From Clavaria fumosa (taxonomy: Eukaryota > Basidiomycota > Agaricomycetes > Agaricales > Clavariaceae): a stretch of 64,000 bases of DNA. Each line of letters opens with the position of its first letter. Position 1 is the first letter of the stretch. Below are positions 43,901 to 55,059 of this stretch, piece by piece. The stretch is from the NCBI GenBank assembly GCA_951802425.1, contig OX637801.1, positions 62,001 to 126,000 of the forward strand. Reading direction: 5' to 3'. Made by a program: the position numbers and the translations under genes. The notes below the pieces were generated by a model. The model made no database searches and had not been told where the DNA came from. It saw nothing but the letters and a program-made list of their open reading frames with translations.

Positions 43901-44340
43901 CTGCACTACAAGCGGCTGGTCACGCAGTTCTACTTCGAGTACGCGATGCTGGTGATCAATTCATTCGGGCTGCAGAATGCGCGCGAGTGCGCACCGAGGA
44001 ACCTGGGGCACTTTTTCGCACGGTGCCACGCGTCGGCGAAGGCGTGTGCGCTGATCATCCGGGACGGGCTCGGGCCAGCGGGGTTTCTCAGGTACTCGCC
44101 GGACTTGCACTTCGTCTTCAGTCGTACGCGGTTGAAGATGTGCGAGCGCGAGCTGCGCGCAGAGGGCGAGGCGCAGACGCTGCGACTCGTGGGGGACGTC
44201 GCGGACGTGCTCGCAGGTGTGGCGGTGAACCAGCACCACACGCCCGCGCTGTACAGCTCCTTCCTGCGAGCGCTTCTATCGGCGCGGCAGGACTCGGCGA
44301 GCGCCCGCGATGGCGGACTCGGCGCCGCCTCCCAGGATTG
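40967..44340 (+). CDS. Zn2Cys6 fungal-specific transcription factor, possibly degenerate
   Basis: The start MAIPIRRMSFDD at 40967 opens a Gln/Pro/Ser-rich region; an intron at 41461-41539 leads into a zinc cluster CTVCRRFKMKC...CKRCLAGNHEC (C-x2-C-x6-C-x8-C-x2-C-x6-C), which binds two zinc ions. After about 590 bp of non-coding sequence the frame resumes with FKESNRGKRPRK, a normal continuation of such clusters. Then come NPLGLLVEASLVN and the fungal_trans domain: SAKFYEPCPELQAP, KSVEIVQAYLLLSLWG, MAIRMATDLNLH, EKTWLLCFCLDR, DTWFRSPIAQPTDSS, FEYAMLVINSFGLQNA, HTPALYSSFLRALLSAR. It acts in the nucleus on DNA. Between LHFVF and DVADVLAGV the usual spacing is altered, suggesting a small deletion or frame break. 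The 41635-42225 interruption could be an insertion. Target genes unknown. Confidence 0.75.
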
Positions 44341-44785
44341 AGGATGCTGCGCCGCGTGGCGACGCAGGTCCTGAGGGTGTAGCGGCGGACCACGGCGGCA
44401 GACGGGCAGCAACTTCCACGACACTGGCGTGACCGCGGCGATGCTGGCGATGCCCACCGCGATGACGGCGGTGGGGGCGACGGTGATCGCGAGCACTTTC
44501 CTTTGGATGATACCAGGGAATCCGTCGTAGATGCTCCTCGAGCGCGGAGGACTTCCCATTTGATGGGGAGATGGGGATGATGCTGGGCGCTGGGGGTGTC
44601 AGCGGTGGTGGTGCTGCCACTGCCACCTTTTCTGCTATGGGAGAGACATGGCGACGTTTGGCAACGGTGGTGCTGGTGTTGTAGCGAACGCGACAATGCC
44701 GACACCTGTAGTTGTGATTTCGGGACATGTGTGACAGCAAATGTCCAGGCTTTACGATCTGTGGGCAGTAGTCGCATTTTTGGGA
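44276..44785 (-). CDS. Possible small C2H2-like zinc-finger protein
   Basis: The minus-strand frame starting near 44785 reads CDYCPQIVKPGHLLSHMSRN then HNYRCRHC...VAKRRH, i.e. two C-x2-C...H pairs resembling C2H2 fingers, followed by a Pro-rich and then basic region. It overlaps the 3' end of the transcription-factor gene on the opposite strand. No start codon or splice structure is certain, so this may be a fragment. No function can be assigned. Confidence 0.3.
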   Translation of the reverse strand, partial: SQKCDYCPQIVKPGHLLSHMSRNHNYRCRHCRVRYNTSTTVAKRRHVSPIAEKVAVAAPPPLTPPAPSIIPISPSNGKSSALEEHLRRIPWYHPKESARDHRRPHRRHRGGHRQHRRGHASVVEVAARLPPWSAATPSGPASPRGAASSILGGGAESAIAGARRVLPRR

Positions 44786-45330
44786 GTGATCGGAAGATTC
44801 GGCTTGGGTTTGGGGTGAGCGGACGGATGGGGAACTGTAATGCGGTTGTATTTTTGTTTATGCTGATACTAGCACCTTATCACTCACGTTGAAGATTCGG
44901 ACATTATTGGGAACAACAATGGCAGAAGTGTGGGAGCGTATGGTTCGGGTGGAAGCGTATGGTTCAGGTGGAGGGGTTGGCGGTGGTACGCAGGCTAGAA
45001 AGCCCTCAATATATACTCGATTTGAGAGGCGCCAGAGAAGTGACACGGGTCGTTCGATAGGGGCTCACTGGGAGAAGTACACCTTGACATTTAATTAAGA
45101 CTCGGCATGTCAGGCATGTCAGGCTTCAATGATACGATATTGGGATTGTCGGCGCAGTCGTGTTGATTAAACTCGTCGTTGTCAATCCGCTTCGTTTTTG
45201 CTATCTCCCAGTTCATTTCCATTTTTTAATGTGACGTCATTGCCCGATCCCGACTTTGCCGAGACGTCCATGTGATCTCATATTTTATCCCGTCAGATCC
45301 TTTCCACGCTTTCCCCGTCTTCCCCATCAC
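44786..45330. other. No recognisable gene
   Basis: Intergenic sequence with a short direct repeat (GGTATGGTTCGGGTGGAAGC... TATGGTTCAGGTGG near 44940-44975) and GGCATGTCAGGCATGTCAGG near 45105. Nothing else can be supported. Confidence 0.35.
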
Positions 45331-45554
45331 TCTATCCTTGACCTAGACATTCTCCGTCTCCGCTGGACAGGTGCACGGCCAAATATCTTCTGACACTGAT
45401 GTTGCAGAATTGACGGTAAGTTTCGTGTACATGCGTGCGATAGTGATTTTTATTTTGATGCGCATATAACCAGGAGTTGGCTTCTATTCGCGAATGCTTT
45501 GCAATGCTTCGAAGCGCCCATGACACCCTGGCCGATCTCGAGCAGTGATGGCTG

Positions 45555-47727
45555 TTGTTGGAGCCGTTATTGACAGGGCAGATTGAAATGCCAAAGGAGC
45601 TTTTCCAATGCGTCGAAATCCTGCGAGAAAAAGCCAACGATGTAGTGGAGATCCTCGTTAGGACACCAGAACTGCCGACGGAGGCAAATATAGTTGCCGA
45701 TATCTTCACCAGGACACCGGAACCGTCTATGCCAATCTCAAACGAATCGAAGATCCAGCGCAAGCGGAAGCGACTCGTCGTGTCAGACAGCGACGAGAAT
45801 CCTGACGGCGACGAGATTCCGGAACATCGGAAACATAAGGTTGATGATGATGATGATAATGATGCTTCTGTGTCTGGTGAGTGTCAGCCATCGTACAAGC
45901 TCGTCTGTGGCGTGCATAAATCCGTCGGAGATGTAGATAATGACGCCGATGTGGAATACAATGACAACGTCGGTGGGAATGTTGGCATTGAAGAGAACCA
46001 AGATGACGGTAAGGACGATGAGGACGACGAGGACGACGAGGATGATGAGGACGACGAGGACGACGAGGACGACGAGGATGATGAGGATGACGAGGACGAC
46101 GAGGACGACGACGGCGAGAAGGCCAATGATGACGACTGTGATGATGAAGGGGACCGCGGGGGGCAAGGTGACAAGGAAAAGGACAACAGCAAGGTCAGCG
46201 ATGAGGAACGTGAATCTGACAACGGCCGGTGTGGCGAGGGAGAGAAGGACGATGGCAAGAAGGTGGACGATGTGGAGAGTGAATCCAACGATTGCCGAGG
46301 CGAGGGAGAGAAGGACGACGGCAAGCAGGCCGACGGGATGGAGAGTGATTCCGACGAGGGCCGAGGTGATGGCGAGACGGGCGATGGCAAGAAGGCTGAC
46401 GATGTCGAGGGTGAATCCGACGACAGCCAAGATGATGGTGAGGAGGTCGACGGCGGTAAGGTCGACGGCAAGAAGGTCGACGGTGTGGAGAGCGAATCCG
46501 ACAGCAACCGAGACGATGAGTCGGCAAGCCCTGTGGTAACTAGCCAAAGTTCTCCCCCCATCCCATTTGGATATCGATTCCCTTATCCCGATTAGAACAG
46601 CACTGTTGTTGTCGCGCAAAGTGGTCGAAAAAGCGTACGAGTATTGAATCGGGCAAACTTGATACTCTCATCATTTGCAAGCGCTCCGTTGCTACCAGTC
46701 CAGGCCATCGACATCATGCTGAATCCCGTCGTTGGTACCCTGGCCGATATGGAGAACGAGAGTTTCAAGCACTTAATTCGTGGTTATATGGCGGTCGATA
46801 GCACCGACGAGGAAGAATGTGGCATTCGTAAGTTCTAAATTAGTCTTTGTGTCTTTTCTGAACCAGTGTGAGTCGCTAGACTGACGCATTTAAGCCATAT
46901 AAATGTGGGCATGGTGACGTCAGGAAGATTTGCCGCACCTGGCTAGATCAAGGGAAGCATGGCCGAGCCAATGACCAGCTTCGGAATAGGCATCTGGTGC
47001 GTTTGTTGCCTTCTATTTTTGTTTGTTTTGGATGTAATGTGCCTGGTAGTATTTGACGAAACGGGAGTTTAGCCGCGTCGGGGACAGCTATATTGAGATG
47101 ATGCTAATGCAGATGAACACTCTAGAGCTGACCATCGATATCGAGCGGCAATCACAGGGCCGTGGAGGACTGCGCTGGAAGACGAATTTCAATCGCCTTG
47201 TCTTCCAGGAAACAGAGCCATATCGGCACCAATTTGCCACCTTGAAGACGGCCCAAAAAGAAGAGAAAAAGAAGGAGCTTTCGGTCGAGTATAAAGAGTG
47301 GATGCGCGCCAACCAAGAAACGGTAACTAGACGTAATCGGTTGCTTCATTTATACAAGACGGTGCGTCTCTCTTTTTTTTTTTTCTAAAAAAGGAATTAT
47401 TATTATAAGAATGTGGGCACTCACATATTACAACGTAGTTTGGACCCACCTTGTTGCTCGATCCTTTGTGGGATGTTGATCGGCTCCGCCATCGATCCAC
47501 CGACTATACGCGATATGGTTGTCAGAGGAGTGAAGGACGAGAGAGCGCGTGAAGACGAACATGGAGTGAATGAATACAACGACGGGTTCGTGAGGATTCC
47601 CTGGAGGGACTTGGAAAAGAACGCGAAAGACTTGTTGGAGCAGGTCGCTTTTGCGTTGGCCGGAGAGGAGGTTTATCAATACGTCTCCCTTTTCTTCAAA
47701 AAGTTTCCAGTCGCCACATCCCACTGA
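45555..47727 (+). CDS. Unrecognised multi-exon gene with long acidic repeat
   Basis: An open frame from about 45555 to 46595 encodes a helical N-terminus (FQCVEILREKANDVVEILVR), a basic patch (QRKRKRL), and a very acidic region with a pure Asp/Glu run encoded by GAC/GAG triplets (about 46015-46125). Degenerate repeats of a KADDVEGESDD type follow. Likely further exons are 46644-46838 (DIMLNPVVGTLADMENESF), 47053-47360 (MQMNTLELTIDIERQ, KKKELSVEYKEWMRANQE) and 47500-47727 (TIRDMVVRGVKDER, RIPWRDLEKNAKDLL). Splicing between these is not resolved and they could be two genes. Acidic tracts of this sort occur in nuclear proteins; no family was recognised. Confidence 0.4.
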
Positions 47728-47789
47728 GTCTGATGATGCTTTCCTGTCGGTACTCATTATTTTTTATTTTTTATTTTTACCCTATAGTT

Positions 47790-48085
47790 TAATGTCAGTG
47801 GGCGGATAGCCGAGGATGTGGGATCAGGTGCGAGTGCCATGTTAGACCGCGCAACGTAGAAGTGTCTCTGTCGCCCCTTGCCGCCAGCCAACTCAGCCTG
47901 GAGGCCAGGGGATCAGGTGCGAGTGCACTAGCATGAAGTTAGACGACCACACAATGTAGGAGTTTCCCAGTCCCCCTACCGCCAGCCAACTCAGGCTAGA
48001 GATCAGGGAGAGCGCCTCTAGCGTGAACCCGGATAGAAGTTTCCCAGTCGCCCCTTGTCACTAGCCAACTCAGACTGCAGGGCAT
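47790..48085 (+). repeat. Degenerate direct repeat, about 100 bp, three copies
   Basis: Three copies of a unit containing GATCAGGTGCGAGTGC, CAGTCGCCCCTTGCCGCC and AGCCAACTCAG. No coding potential is visible. Confidence 0.7.
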
Positions 48086-48303
48086 CAGTTGTTCGTCATG
48101 CTTTTGCCGGGGGGGGGTTATGTAATCTGATGAGTATTAGCTAATCCGAGTCATTTCCCACTCCTCGAGTTCCTCAAGCACCTTATCTAATCATCATGTG
48201 GCCAAAGTGCACGTGTCACTTTGAAACCCGATCATGTGCCTTGTGCGAAATGAGTCACGTGAATGTTCGTGTCATGTTTGTTCGTGTCATGTTTGTTCAC
48301 TTT

Positions 48304-48600
48304 TTTTTTTTTTCATCTTCTCCCACGACCACCCACTCTTCGTTCGTCGGGGTCTCCGTCCTACGCGGTCTGAGTTGACTGCTGGAGACGGAACCCCTTC
48401 ATCTTCTCCCATGACCACCCACTCTTCGTTCGTCGGGGTCTCCGTCCTACGCGGTCTGAGTTGACTGCTGGAGACGGAACCCCTTCTTCTGCACTTCCAC
48501 CACCCACTCTACCTTCGTTCGTCGGGGTCACCATCCTATGCGGTCTGCGCTGACTGCTGGGGATGGAACCCGCACTTCTTCTGGGCTTCCTCTCTCTGTT
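48304..48600 (+). repeat. Tandem repeat of about 86 bp, three copies
   Basis: Units run CACCCACTCTTCGTTCGTCG, GGGTCTCCGTCCTACGCGGT, CTGAGTTGACTGCTGGAGAC, GGAACCCCTTC. The first two copies are almost identical, the third diverged. A fourth, weaker trace (CAGTCTGAGCTGACTGGTAGG) follows near 48607. A 14-nt T run precedes the array. Confidence 0.85.
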
Positions 48601-49084
48601 TCTACCCAGTCTGAGCTGACTGGTAGGATCGGGGAGACCTGGTAGACCTGGGGTTCGTCTGTGGCATTTGCGTGCTTGTATACTGTACTTTTTTTAATAC
48701 ATGCATATTTCCCATTTCCCATCCTGTTGCTGTCCGGTACGGCGGCATCGGTTGGAAGGTCGGCATTGCTTCTCGCAGGCGGTACGCTAGCGATTAGACT
48801 CCCGGTGCCTGGCGATTCTTCTAAAAGTTATTATGATTATTTCATTCTTTTTCATTTGTCGAGAACCTACGTTCGTGTCCGGTATTGGATGGAGTCTTGT
48901 AAGAACTTTTCCTTGGAATTTCGACAGACCTGACCAAGTTGTATTGGAAAACAGTGCCCGACCGTGGTTGACCATCGAGAGTGTCAGAAAACGTCCCTGA
49001 TTCTCTAATTCTTATATTTAAGGGAAGATGCATTCCAGTGTAAGTTGTCTTGTGGCTAAGCTTGTTGATTATTGCAAGCAATAG

Positions 49085-49650
49085 CAGGTGATGCCTGGGT
49101 ATACAATACCAATAAACACAGTAATGGGTGATACCGATGTGGCGGGTAACACCGGCTTGCGGAAAACCGACATACCGCTGAACACAATAGCGGGCAATAC
49201 CGATGTGCACTCTACCGACGTGCGTGATAGCGAGATATCTCGGCATGCCAAGAACCGACATACCGCTAAACACAATAGCGGGCAATACCGACGTGCATGA
49301 TAGTGAGATAGCGTGCCGAGAACCGACATGTCTATCGCTAAACACAATAGCGGGCATGACCGACGTGCGTGATAGCGAGATATATGGTTTGCCCAGACCC
49401 GACATACCGCTAAAGCCAATAGCGGGCAATACCGACGTGCGTGATAGCGAGATAGCGAGATATCTCGGCATGCATACCGCTAAACACACTGGCGGGAAAT
49501 ACCGATGTGCATGATAGCGAGATAACGTGCCAAGAACCGACATACTGCTAACCACAATAGCGGGCAATACCGATGTGCATGATAGCGAGACATCTTGGCA
49601 TGCCAAGAACCAACATACTGCTGCTGAACCCAACAGCGGGCAATGAGGAT
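49085..49650 (+). repeat. Tandem repeat of about 70 bp, about seven copies
   Basis: Irregular units of ACCGCTAAACACAATAGCGG, GCAATACCGACGTGCGTGAT, AGCGAGATA and GCCAAGAACCGACAT. The spacing varies. The long minus-strand frames across it are repeat translations. Downstream (49650-49830) the unit decays to AGCGAAAGC words. Confidence 0.85.
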
Positions 49651-49995
49651 AGCGAAAGCATGATCACGTGTGCGGTAGCCAACACATGAATAGCGGACTG
49701 CGGCAATAGTGAAAGCTTGCGACCAAGGATAGCGAAGACGACGAAAGCGGGAGAAGTGATAGCGATGAGGATAGGGAAAGCGATATGACTGCGAGAATGA
49801 AAGCGAGGATAGCGAAAGACTAAAACTATAAACAATAATACAAATCCATTTCCGTATTTTATTGGGCAAAGTCGATCCTGATGGCAAGGATTGGCTGGTC
49901 TATGCGACGTTTCTGACAATTGTAGCTCCTGTGGAGCTTGGCAACCTTGCCTTCGATGCTTTGTGCCAAAGCTCGATGTTCTCCCTTAAACATAA

Positions 49996-51676
49996 TTGCA
50001 TTGGAAGCAAATCCACATCCGCTTAAGTGTGCTACCAGGCAAGGCCAGCACAATCTCAAGGGGGAGTAGTAGACTGGAGTGGAAAAAGTCAGTGCAGGTG
50101 CAGTACGAGCAAGGGACCAAATATCACCAAATCTTATCACGTGTCTCTGTTGAAGCCACGCCACTGCGTTATCTCGGCGCAACCATCATAGTCGGTCCCG
50201 CCAATGGCGACTCTTTCACTTTCCAGTCAGGCCCTCACCGTCAGGAGCAATGCCGCAAGCTCGTGAGTCTAATTCAATGGCATTGTATATCCTTGGTTGA
50301 TCCTGGACCTCCTAGCATTGGACGCTCTAGAGATAAATTTTCGCAATGGTGTAATGCCATGGACCTGTCATCTTCAGGGCCAAACACCCCTCGTTCCCAC
50401 CTCCATGCTTCCATACGACGTATCTTTACCCTGGTTGACGATGAGCACAACGTCATACGCAGTTCACTGGTGAGATTAGCTCTAGTAATATCTGTTTTAT
50501 TTTCTCATGTCCTCTAGCGGCAAATGCGAGCTCCTGTTATAGCTGCGCTAGCTCTGACTGAACACGAATCAGAGGAATTCCATCATTTCATTCAAACTGA
50601 CCCTGTTCCCGCCCTTAACACATTCCAGAACGAAGTTGTAGATGTGTTTGGATTAGTTTCAGTCTTGAATGCCTTTCGTGCGATGGGGTCCCTGTTTACG
50701 GAATCCAGCGTAAACGAGAATGCTTGGAGTGCCCAGTACTTGAATCTCCTCAATGCTTGCAGTAGAGATCTCCAGCAGCAAGGCCAATGGGAACCATCGC
50801 CGTAAGTGCCTAATTTACAATCTTACAAGATTTTAGCTGTTCACCTCCGTAATCAGCGCAAAGATCAAAATGCCGAATGCCTGCTGGGGAAACCCACAGA
50901 ATTCTGCACAGTTCAACTCCACATTTCAGAAACCGGATTACCCCTGGCTGATATTCCATGGTAACACCGATCCTCATGCCACGATTTCGACTAGCGGACG
51001 ACCGGCTTGGTGTGAATGTATTGGCGAAACCAAAGCATCAAGCCGCACGGAAGCCACACGGCAAGTACTGGTTGCAGGATCAGCGTCTATATACCACCAA
51101 ATCTCACTGGGTGAGCCATCACCCGCGGCTCTCCTATTTACAATGGCTGGCAAAGATGTGGAATTCTTCCAAGTAATTGTGATTCCGATATCCAGCAATC
51201 TTTCATCTAACTCAAGGTGGAGCTTAAAGTGGACGAAAGTCGCTGATATACTTCTTGATTGCACGCGCCTCGAAGACTGTTTCTGGTTAGTTGGGTTCTC
51301 CCGAGTCATTCGGCGGAATGGCCCTGACTATCGCCAACACTTTAATCGCCTGTGGACAAATTCCGTGCCCTTCACTCAATGGTGGATAGACCGTCGAGTC
51401 CCCAGCTCATCGTTCCATTCAGATGATTCAGGTCCTCAAACACCACATACACGTAGCATGGCAGTGCCACCTACCGCGGGATATGAGGATGCGCCTCCCC
51501 ATGGACATAGCTTGGCAGCGCCAGCCTCTACCGGGGGAGATGAAAAAAGAATGCCTCCCTCAAGTTCTGCGCATACCAGTAACAACCTCCACCACAAGCG
51601 TCACGGGAAAGCGTCGGAAGCTCTCCGAGCCATTGGACGAAAACTCAAGTTATTTGCAACCTCCTACTCACGCTGA
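49996..51676 (+). CDS. Unrecognised multi-exon fungal gene
   Basis: Successive plus-strand open blocks: 49996-50517 (MHWKQIHIRLSV, LRYLGATIIVGPANGD, ASIRRIFTLVDDEHNVIRSS), 50521-50805 (MRAPVIAALALTEHESEEFH, EVVDVFGLVSVLNAFRAMGS) after a likely intron ending at CTCTAG, and 50870-51676 (YPWLIFHGNTDPHATISTSG, ILLDCTRLEDCFWLVGF, a Ser/His-rich tail). The blocks look like consecutive exons of one gene separated by introns of about 50 nt. The composition is normal for a basidiomycete gene. I do not recognise a domain. Confidence 0.45.
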
Positions 51677-51756
51677 CGCTTCCGAGACCACCCACCGCCG
51701 GCATGACCTATTCGTGGCGAATACCTAAACCCCGACTCTCAAATTACATCTACGGC

Positions 51757-52167
51757 CTACGGAGAACTCCTGGCTTCCATTGATGTCAAAACGAGGGCAG
51801 TGAAAGCGAGAGACAGAACGAGGCAGAACGGGTGCCCAAGTACTACGATGGCGGGTGGAAGTACAGGGGAGAAGACGCTGCTCCAGATGGAGGTACGCAG
51901 GAGGCGCGCCTTGCGCTCCTTCTTGCTCTTCTCCTTGGCGTCGAGCTCGTGGTCGTGGCACCAGTAGCCGAAGAACTCGGGGACGATGGCGTGGCCCGTG
52001 CGCAGCTCGCGCACGAGGCTCGACGCGTGGGCGTCTTCCTCTTCACCGTCCCCGCTGTCACGTCCGAGGAATGTGTCCATGAACGTCTGCAGCTCCTTGA
52101 CGCGCTTGTCGATCGTGCTCTGGCTTGGGCAGAACAGGATACTCTTCTTCGTCAGCTTGGGGATCAT
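51757..52167 (-). CDS. Unrecognised short frame, PX-tail-like
   Basis: Minus-strand frame starting MIPKLTKKSILFCPSQSTID and continuing KRVKELQTFMDTFLGRDSGD, then a charged region and a hydrophobic C-terminus. The spacing of PK-x-LKK...R-x-x-x-L-x-x-F-x-x-x-L loosely recalls the end of a PX phosphoinositide-binding domain, but this is weak. It may belong with minus-strand coding-like sequence at 52284-52510 (YTIWRKWEDCLWFQENLRME). Confidence 0.25.
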   Translation of the reverse strand: MIPKLTKKSILFCPSQSTIDKRVKELQTFMDTFLGRDSGDGEEEDAHASSLVRELRTGHAIVPEFFGYWCHDHELDAKEKSKKERKARLLRTSIWSSVFSPVLPPAIVVLGHPFCLVLSLAFTALVLTSMEARSSP

Positions 52168-52599
52168 GGGGTGTATTTTTCGCGCGTGACGCTGGTCGGG
52201 TCGGGACCGGAAGGTAGTGACTCGAAAGACGCAGCAGTGCTATGCATGTACATGCCACTCTTCTTCCCACTCTTCCCTGAGGCTTACGGAGAGGACGACC
52301 GCTTAAGAGGAGGAACATGGATGACGCATTGGAGTGGCGACCTACCTAGCTTGTTGCGTTTCTCCCTGGCCATTTTGCGATACTCCATTCGCAGGTTCTC
52401 TTGAAACCATAGGCAATCCTCCCACTTGCGCCAAATGGTATACATCAGGTGTGTTCTGGTACACACGTTCATGCCGTACATAGACCCGCCTGGATAAACA
52501 GTGCCCATGGCGACTCTGAGTCAGACAAAGAAGACGAGTAACAGCGCTCTCCAAAACGCGCATATTGTCGGCAAGACCTTCCTGAGCAAGAGATGGTCC

Positions 52600-53320
52600 A
52601 CGGTCTGCTCCCAGTGTCGATGCCACCCAAGGGTTGCTAGTATCGTCAGCGCTAAAGAAATCCAATGCGCCAATACCGCACTGGGAACCTGAGCCAAATA
52701 ATTCGACTTGGAAAGGGGTCAACAGGGACAAAGACGTCATGAAGAAAACGCCTCCACTCCCTCCATTGAGCATCGAAAGCCGCTCCAATCTCGAACAGGC
52801 TGTGATAGCTCACGTCACCAAGAGCGGCGGCCCTACCCCGAGTCGCGAGATACAGCCAGTCGATGGCGAAATTGTCAGCCACAGTCGCTCGTCCCATCTC
52901 TCGGCGATGCGGTCATCTTAGCTGGTCCCTCTCGCATCCTCGAAACGGCAACAGCCTGCGGTCATCTTAGCTGGTCCCTCTCGCATCCTCGAAACGGCAA
53001 CAGCCTGTCGCATGACAGACATTATGTCCAAACTGTAGCCACCGGCGACGTCCGTCCCAAGGCCTACCTTAACTCCGGCACGTAGAGCCTCGCGCAGCGC
53101 GAACGGTCTTGAAGAAAAGTAGGCGTTGGATAGCGGGCAGTGAGCTACTGATGTACCGCGAGACAGTAGGCATTCCAATTCATTCGAATCTAGGAAAATG
53201 CAATGCGCTTGGATCATACGAGGGGTCAAAAGTTTACTCTGCCAAGAATTAAAATTGCAGAATATAGCGTCGCAAATAAACACACTCTATCGAAGATGTG
53301 CATGGAGAGACCAATCTTCT
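52600..53320 (-). pseudogene. Guanine deaminase-like C-terminal half, broken
   Basis: Guanine deaminase converts guanine to xanthine (amidohydrolase superfamily). After the block HIFDRV and a 44-nt intron-like gap come LLTPRMIQAHC (metal-binding His region), SRGTSVAHCPLSNAYFSSRP, LREALRAGVKVGLGTDVAGG (zinc-binding Asp in GTD) and DIMSVMRQAVAVSRMREG. Then 52911-53007 holds a 48-50-bp tandem duplication that breaks the frame. Beyond it the reading resumes as TVADNFAIDWLYLATRG, FEIGAAFDAQ and GSQCGIGALDFF near 52.65-52.90 kb. The N-terminal half with the HxH metal site is absent: upstream of HIFDRV the same frame becomes an ABC transporter. Hence a truncated, frameshifted relic. Confidence 0.8.
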
Positions 53321-53939
53321 TAAGCATCTTCAGCTCCAGGTCGTTCCGCACAGCCAGGACGCGCCTCATGAACGCAAACTCCCACACGTACAGCTTGATA
53401 CTTTGTTCCCCCAAAACAAGACAAGGTCAGATGTCACCCCAATTAGGAGGTCGGCAACCGTACCCTTTTATGTTCGCCATAAACTCGTTCATAAGCCGTG
53501 TGCGCTTGTCCCTGTTCTTCATCTGCTCCTCGTTCATCTTCTTTACCAGGTTCGCAATCCAGCCGTTGATTGGGATGAAGAACAGCAACATCGCCACACC
53601 CGGGAACATAGCTGGTCCAATCAAGTTGTACAGAGGCATTAGGGCCAACACAATCTGTCAAATGAAATAGCACACAAAGCAAAGAGATATATGAGCGAGA
53701 GCCACAGCAAGAATGAAATGTGGCACCTGGAAGGGCCCTGAGATCGTGATGAGGCCATACGTGCAGAAGTCCTGCAGACGTGTAGCATCGACAGACATAA
53801 GGTTCACAATGGTGCCCGTCTGCCGGCTGCCGCGCTCGTCATTAGATAGAATGAGTGCCTTCTGGTAGATGGCCGCGATGAGCCCCGTGCAGATGCGCGC
53901 ACCCGTTGCGGGACCGTGCGGGGAAGTGGGAGATGTCAA
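53320..53939 (-). pseudogene. ABCC (MRP/YCF1-type) transporter fragment, first membrane domain
   Basis: ABCC transporters export glutathione conjugates and other organic anions. Exons on the minus strand: 53939-53726 (TGLIAAIYQKALILSNDERG, GTIVNLMSVDATRLQDF, YGLITISGPFQ), an intron ending in CAG, 53655-53460 (VLALMPLYNLIGPAMFPGVA, NEEQMKNRDKRTRLMNE), an intron of about 60 nt, then SIKLYVWEFAFMRRVL and RNDLELKMLKKIG. These are hallmark parts of the first transmembrane domain. No Walker A, signature or Walker B sequence follows; the frame runs on into guanine deaminase sequence at about 53315. Upstream it is joined to low-complexity repeats. It cannot make a transporter. Confidence 0.85.
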
Positions 53940-54810
53940 TCTCCTCGGGGTTGACGATGTGTGGGTTGGTTTGGACGACAGAACGCCAGGACGGTGCGTT
54001 TAAATACGTCTTGCAGTGCATGCGGGCGCGGGCGCTGGAAGAGGGTGGTGGCGGATGCGAGCGCGAGTGCGAGGATGAAGTGAGCCCCGCTGAGATGAGC
54101 GACGGCGGCGGCGCGAGGGAGCCTGCGTCGACGCGCTGGTGTTGGTGGTGCCACTGCTGGTTGCTGCCGCCGCCGCTGTTGCTGCTGGTGGTGCCGCCAC
54201 CGCCGCCGCTGCTGCTGCTGGTGCCACTGCTGGTTGCTGCCGCCGCCGCTGCTGTTGCTGCTGGTGGTGCTGCCGCCGCCGCTGTGGCTGTTGCTGCCGC
54301 CGCCGCCGCCGCCGCTGCTGCTGCTGGTGCCGCCGCCGCCGCCGCTGGTTGCCGCTGCTGCCCGCCGCTGCTGCCCGCCACTGCTGCCCGCTGCTGCTGC
54401 CGCTGCCCGCCGCTGCTGCCCGCCACTGCTGCCCGCTGCTGCTGCCGCTGCCCGCCGCTGCTGCACGCCACTGCCGCCCGCTGCTGCTGCCCGCCGCTGC
54501 CCACCGCTGCTACCTGCCGCCGCCGCCGCCTGCCGTCCGCCGCTGCTGATCGTTGGGTGTTGCTGCCGCCCGCCACTGCCGCCCGCCGCTGCTGGTCACT
54601 GCTGGGTGTTGCTTCCACCCGCGAGGGCGAGAACGATAGCGGGTACGGATCCGTGTGGTCGCCGCTGCCGCTAGGCGGCGATGGACGCAGCGGCTGGATG
54701 GTGTCGTACTCCGGACCGGGGGATACACGGCGCTGAGGCGCCAGACGAACATCGAACAAGGGCTGGTTTGATATTGTCCTCTGGGTACTGGGGAGCGCGG
54801 AGTCCACTGT
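53940..54810 (-). repeat. GCC/GCT trinucleotide-rich region in a coding-like relic
   Basis: About 54130-54580 consists of GCTGCTGCC/GCCGCCGCT repeats including a 60-nt unit repeated three times (CCGCTGCTGCCCGCCACTGC...). The minus-strand frame 54807-53842 starts MDSALPSTQRTISNQ, includes SPPSGSGDHTDPYPL, then long Ala/Gln/Ser/Gly runs. All frames stay open, so coding is uncertain. The SPPSGSGDHTDPYPL block matches 2.65 kb. Confidence 0.7.
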
Positions 54811-55059
54811 TGGGTACCGGGGCGCCAGCCTGGACGGAGCGTGCTCGGGGAGCGGCTGTGGTGGCAGTCTGAGGTTTGGGGTGGCGGCGGCGGCGGCGGC
54901 TCCAGGTTGCCGATAAGACTATTTTGGGTGGGGCTGAGTCGGGGGTGAATGCAAGAAGCGAGGTGCTACTCACCAGTACATATCGGAAGGCCCTGCGACA
55001 GGGGGAGGAGGATCCAGCGTGAGGACAAAGGGCGGCCTAGGGGCCCGTTCGGCAGCAGT

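Noticed and set aside
45783..46619. 278-codon minus-strand frame rich in Leu/Val/Ile resembling a membrane protein
   Set aside because: It is the antisense of the GAC/GAG acidic repeat (GTC/CTC codons), so the hydrophobic pattern is a complement artefact.
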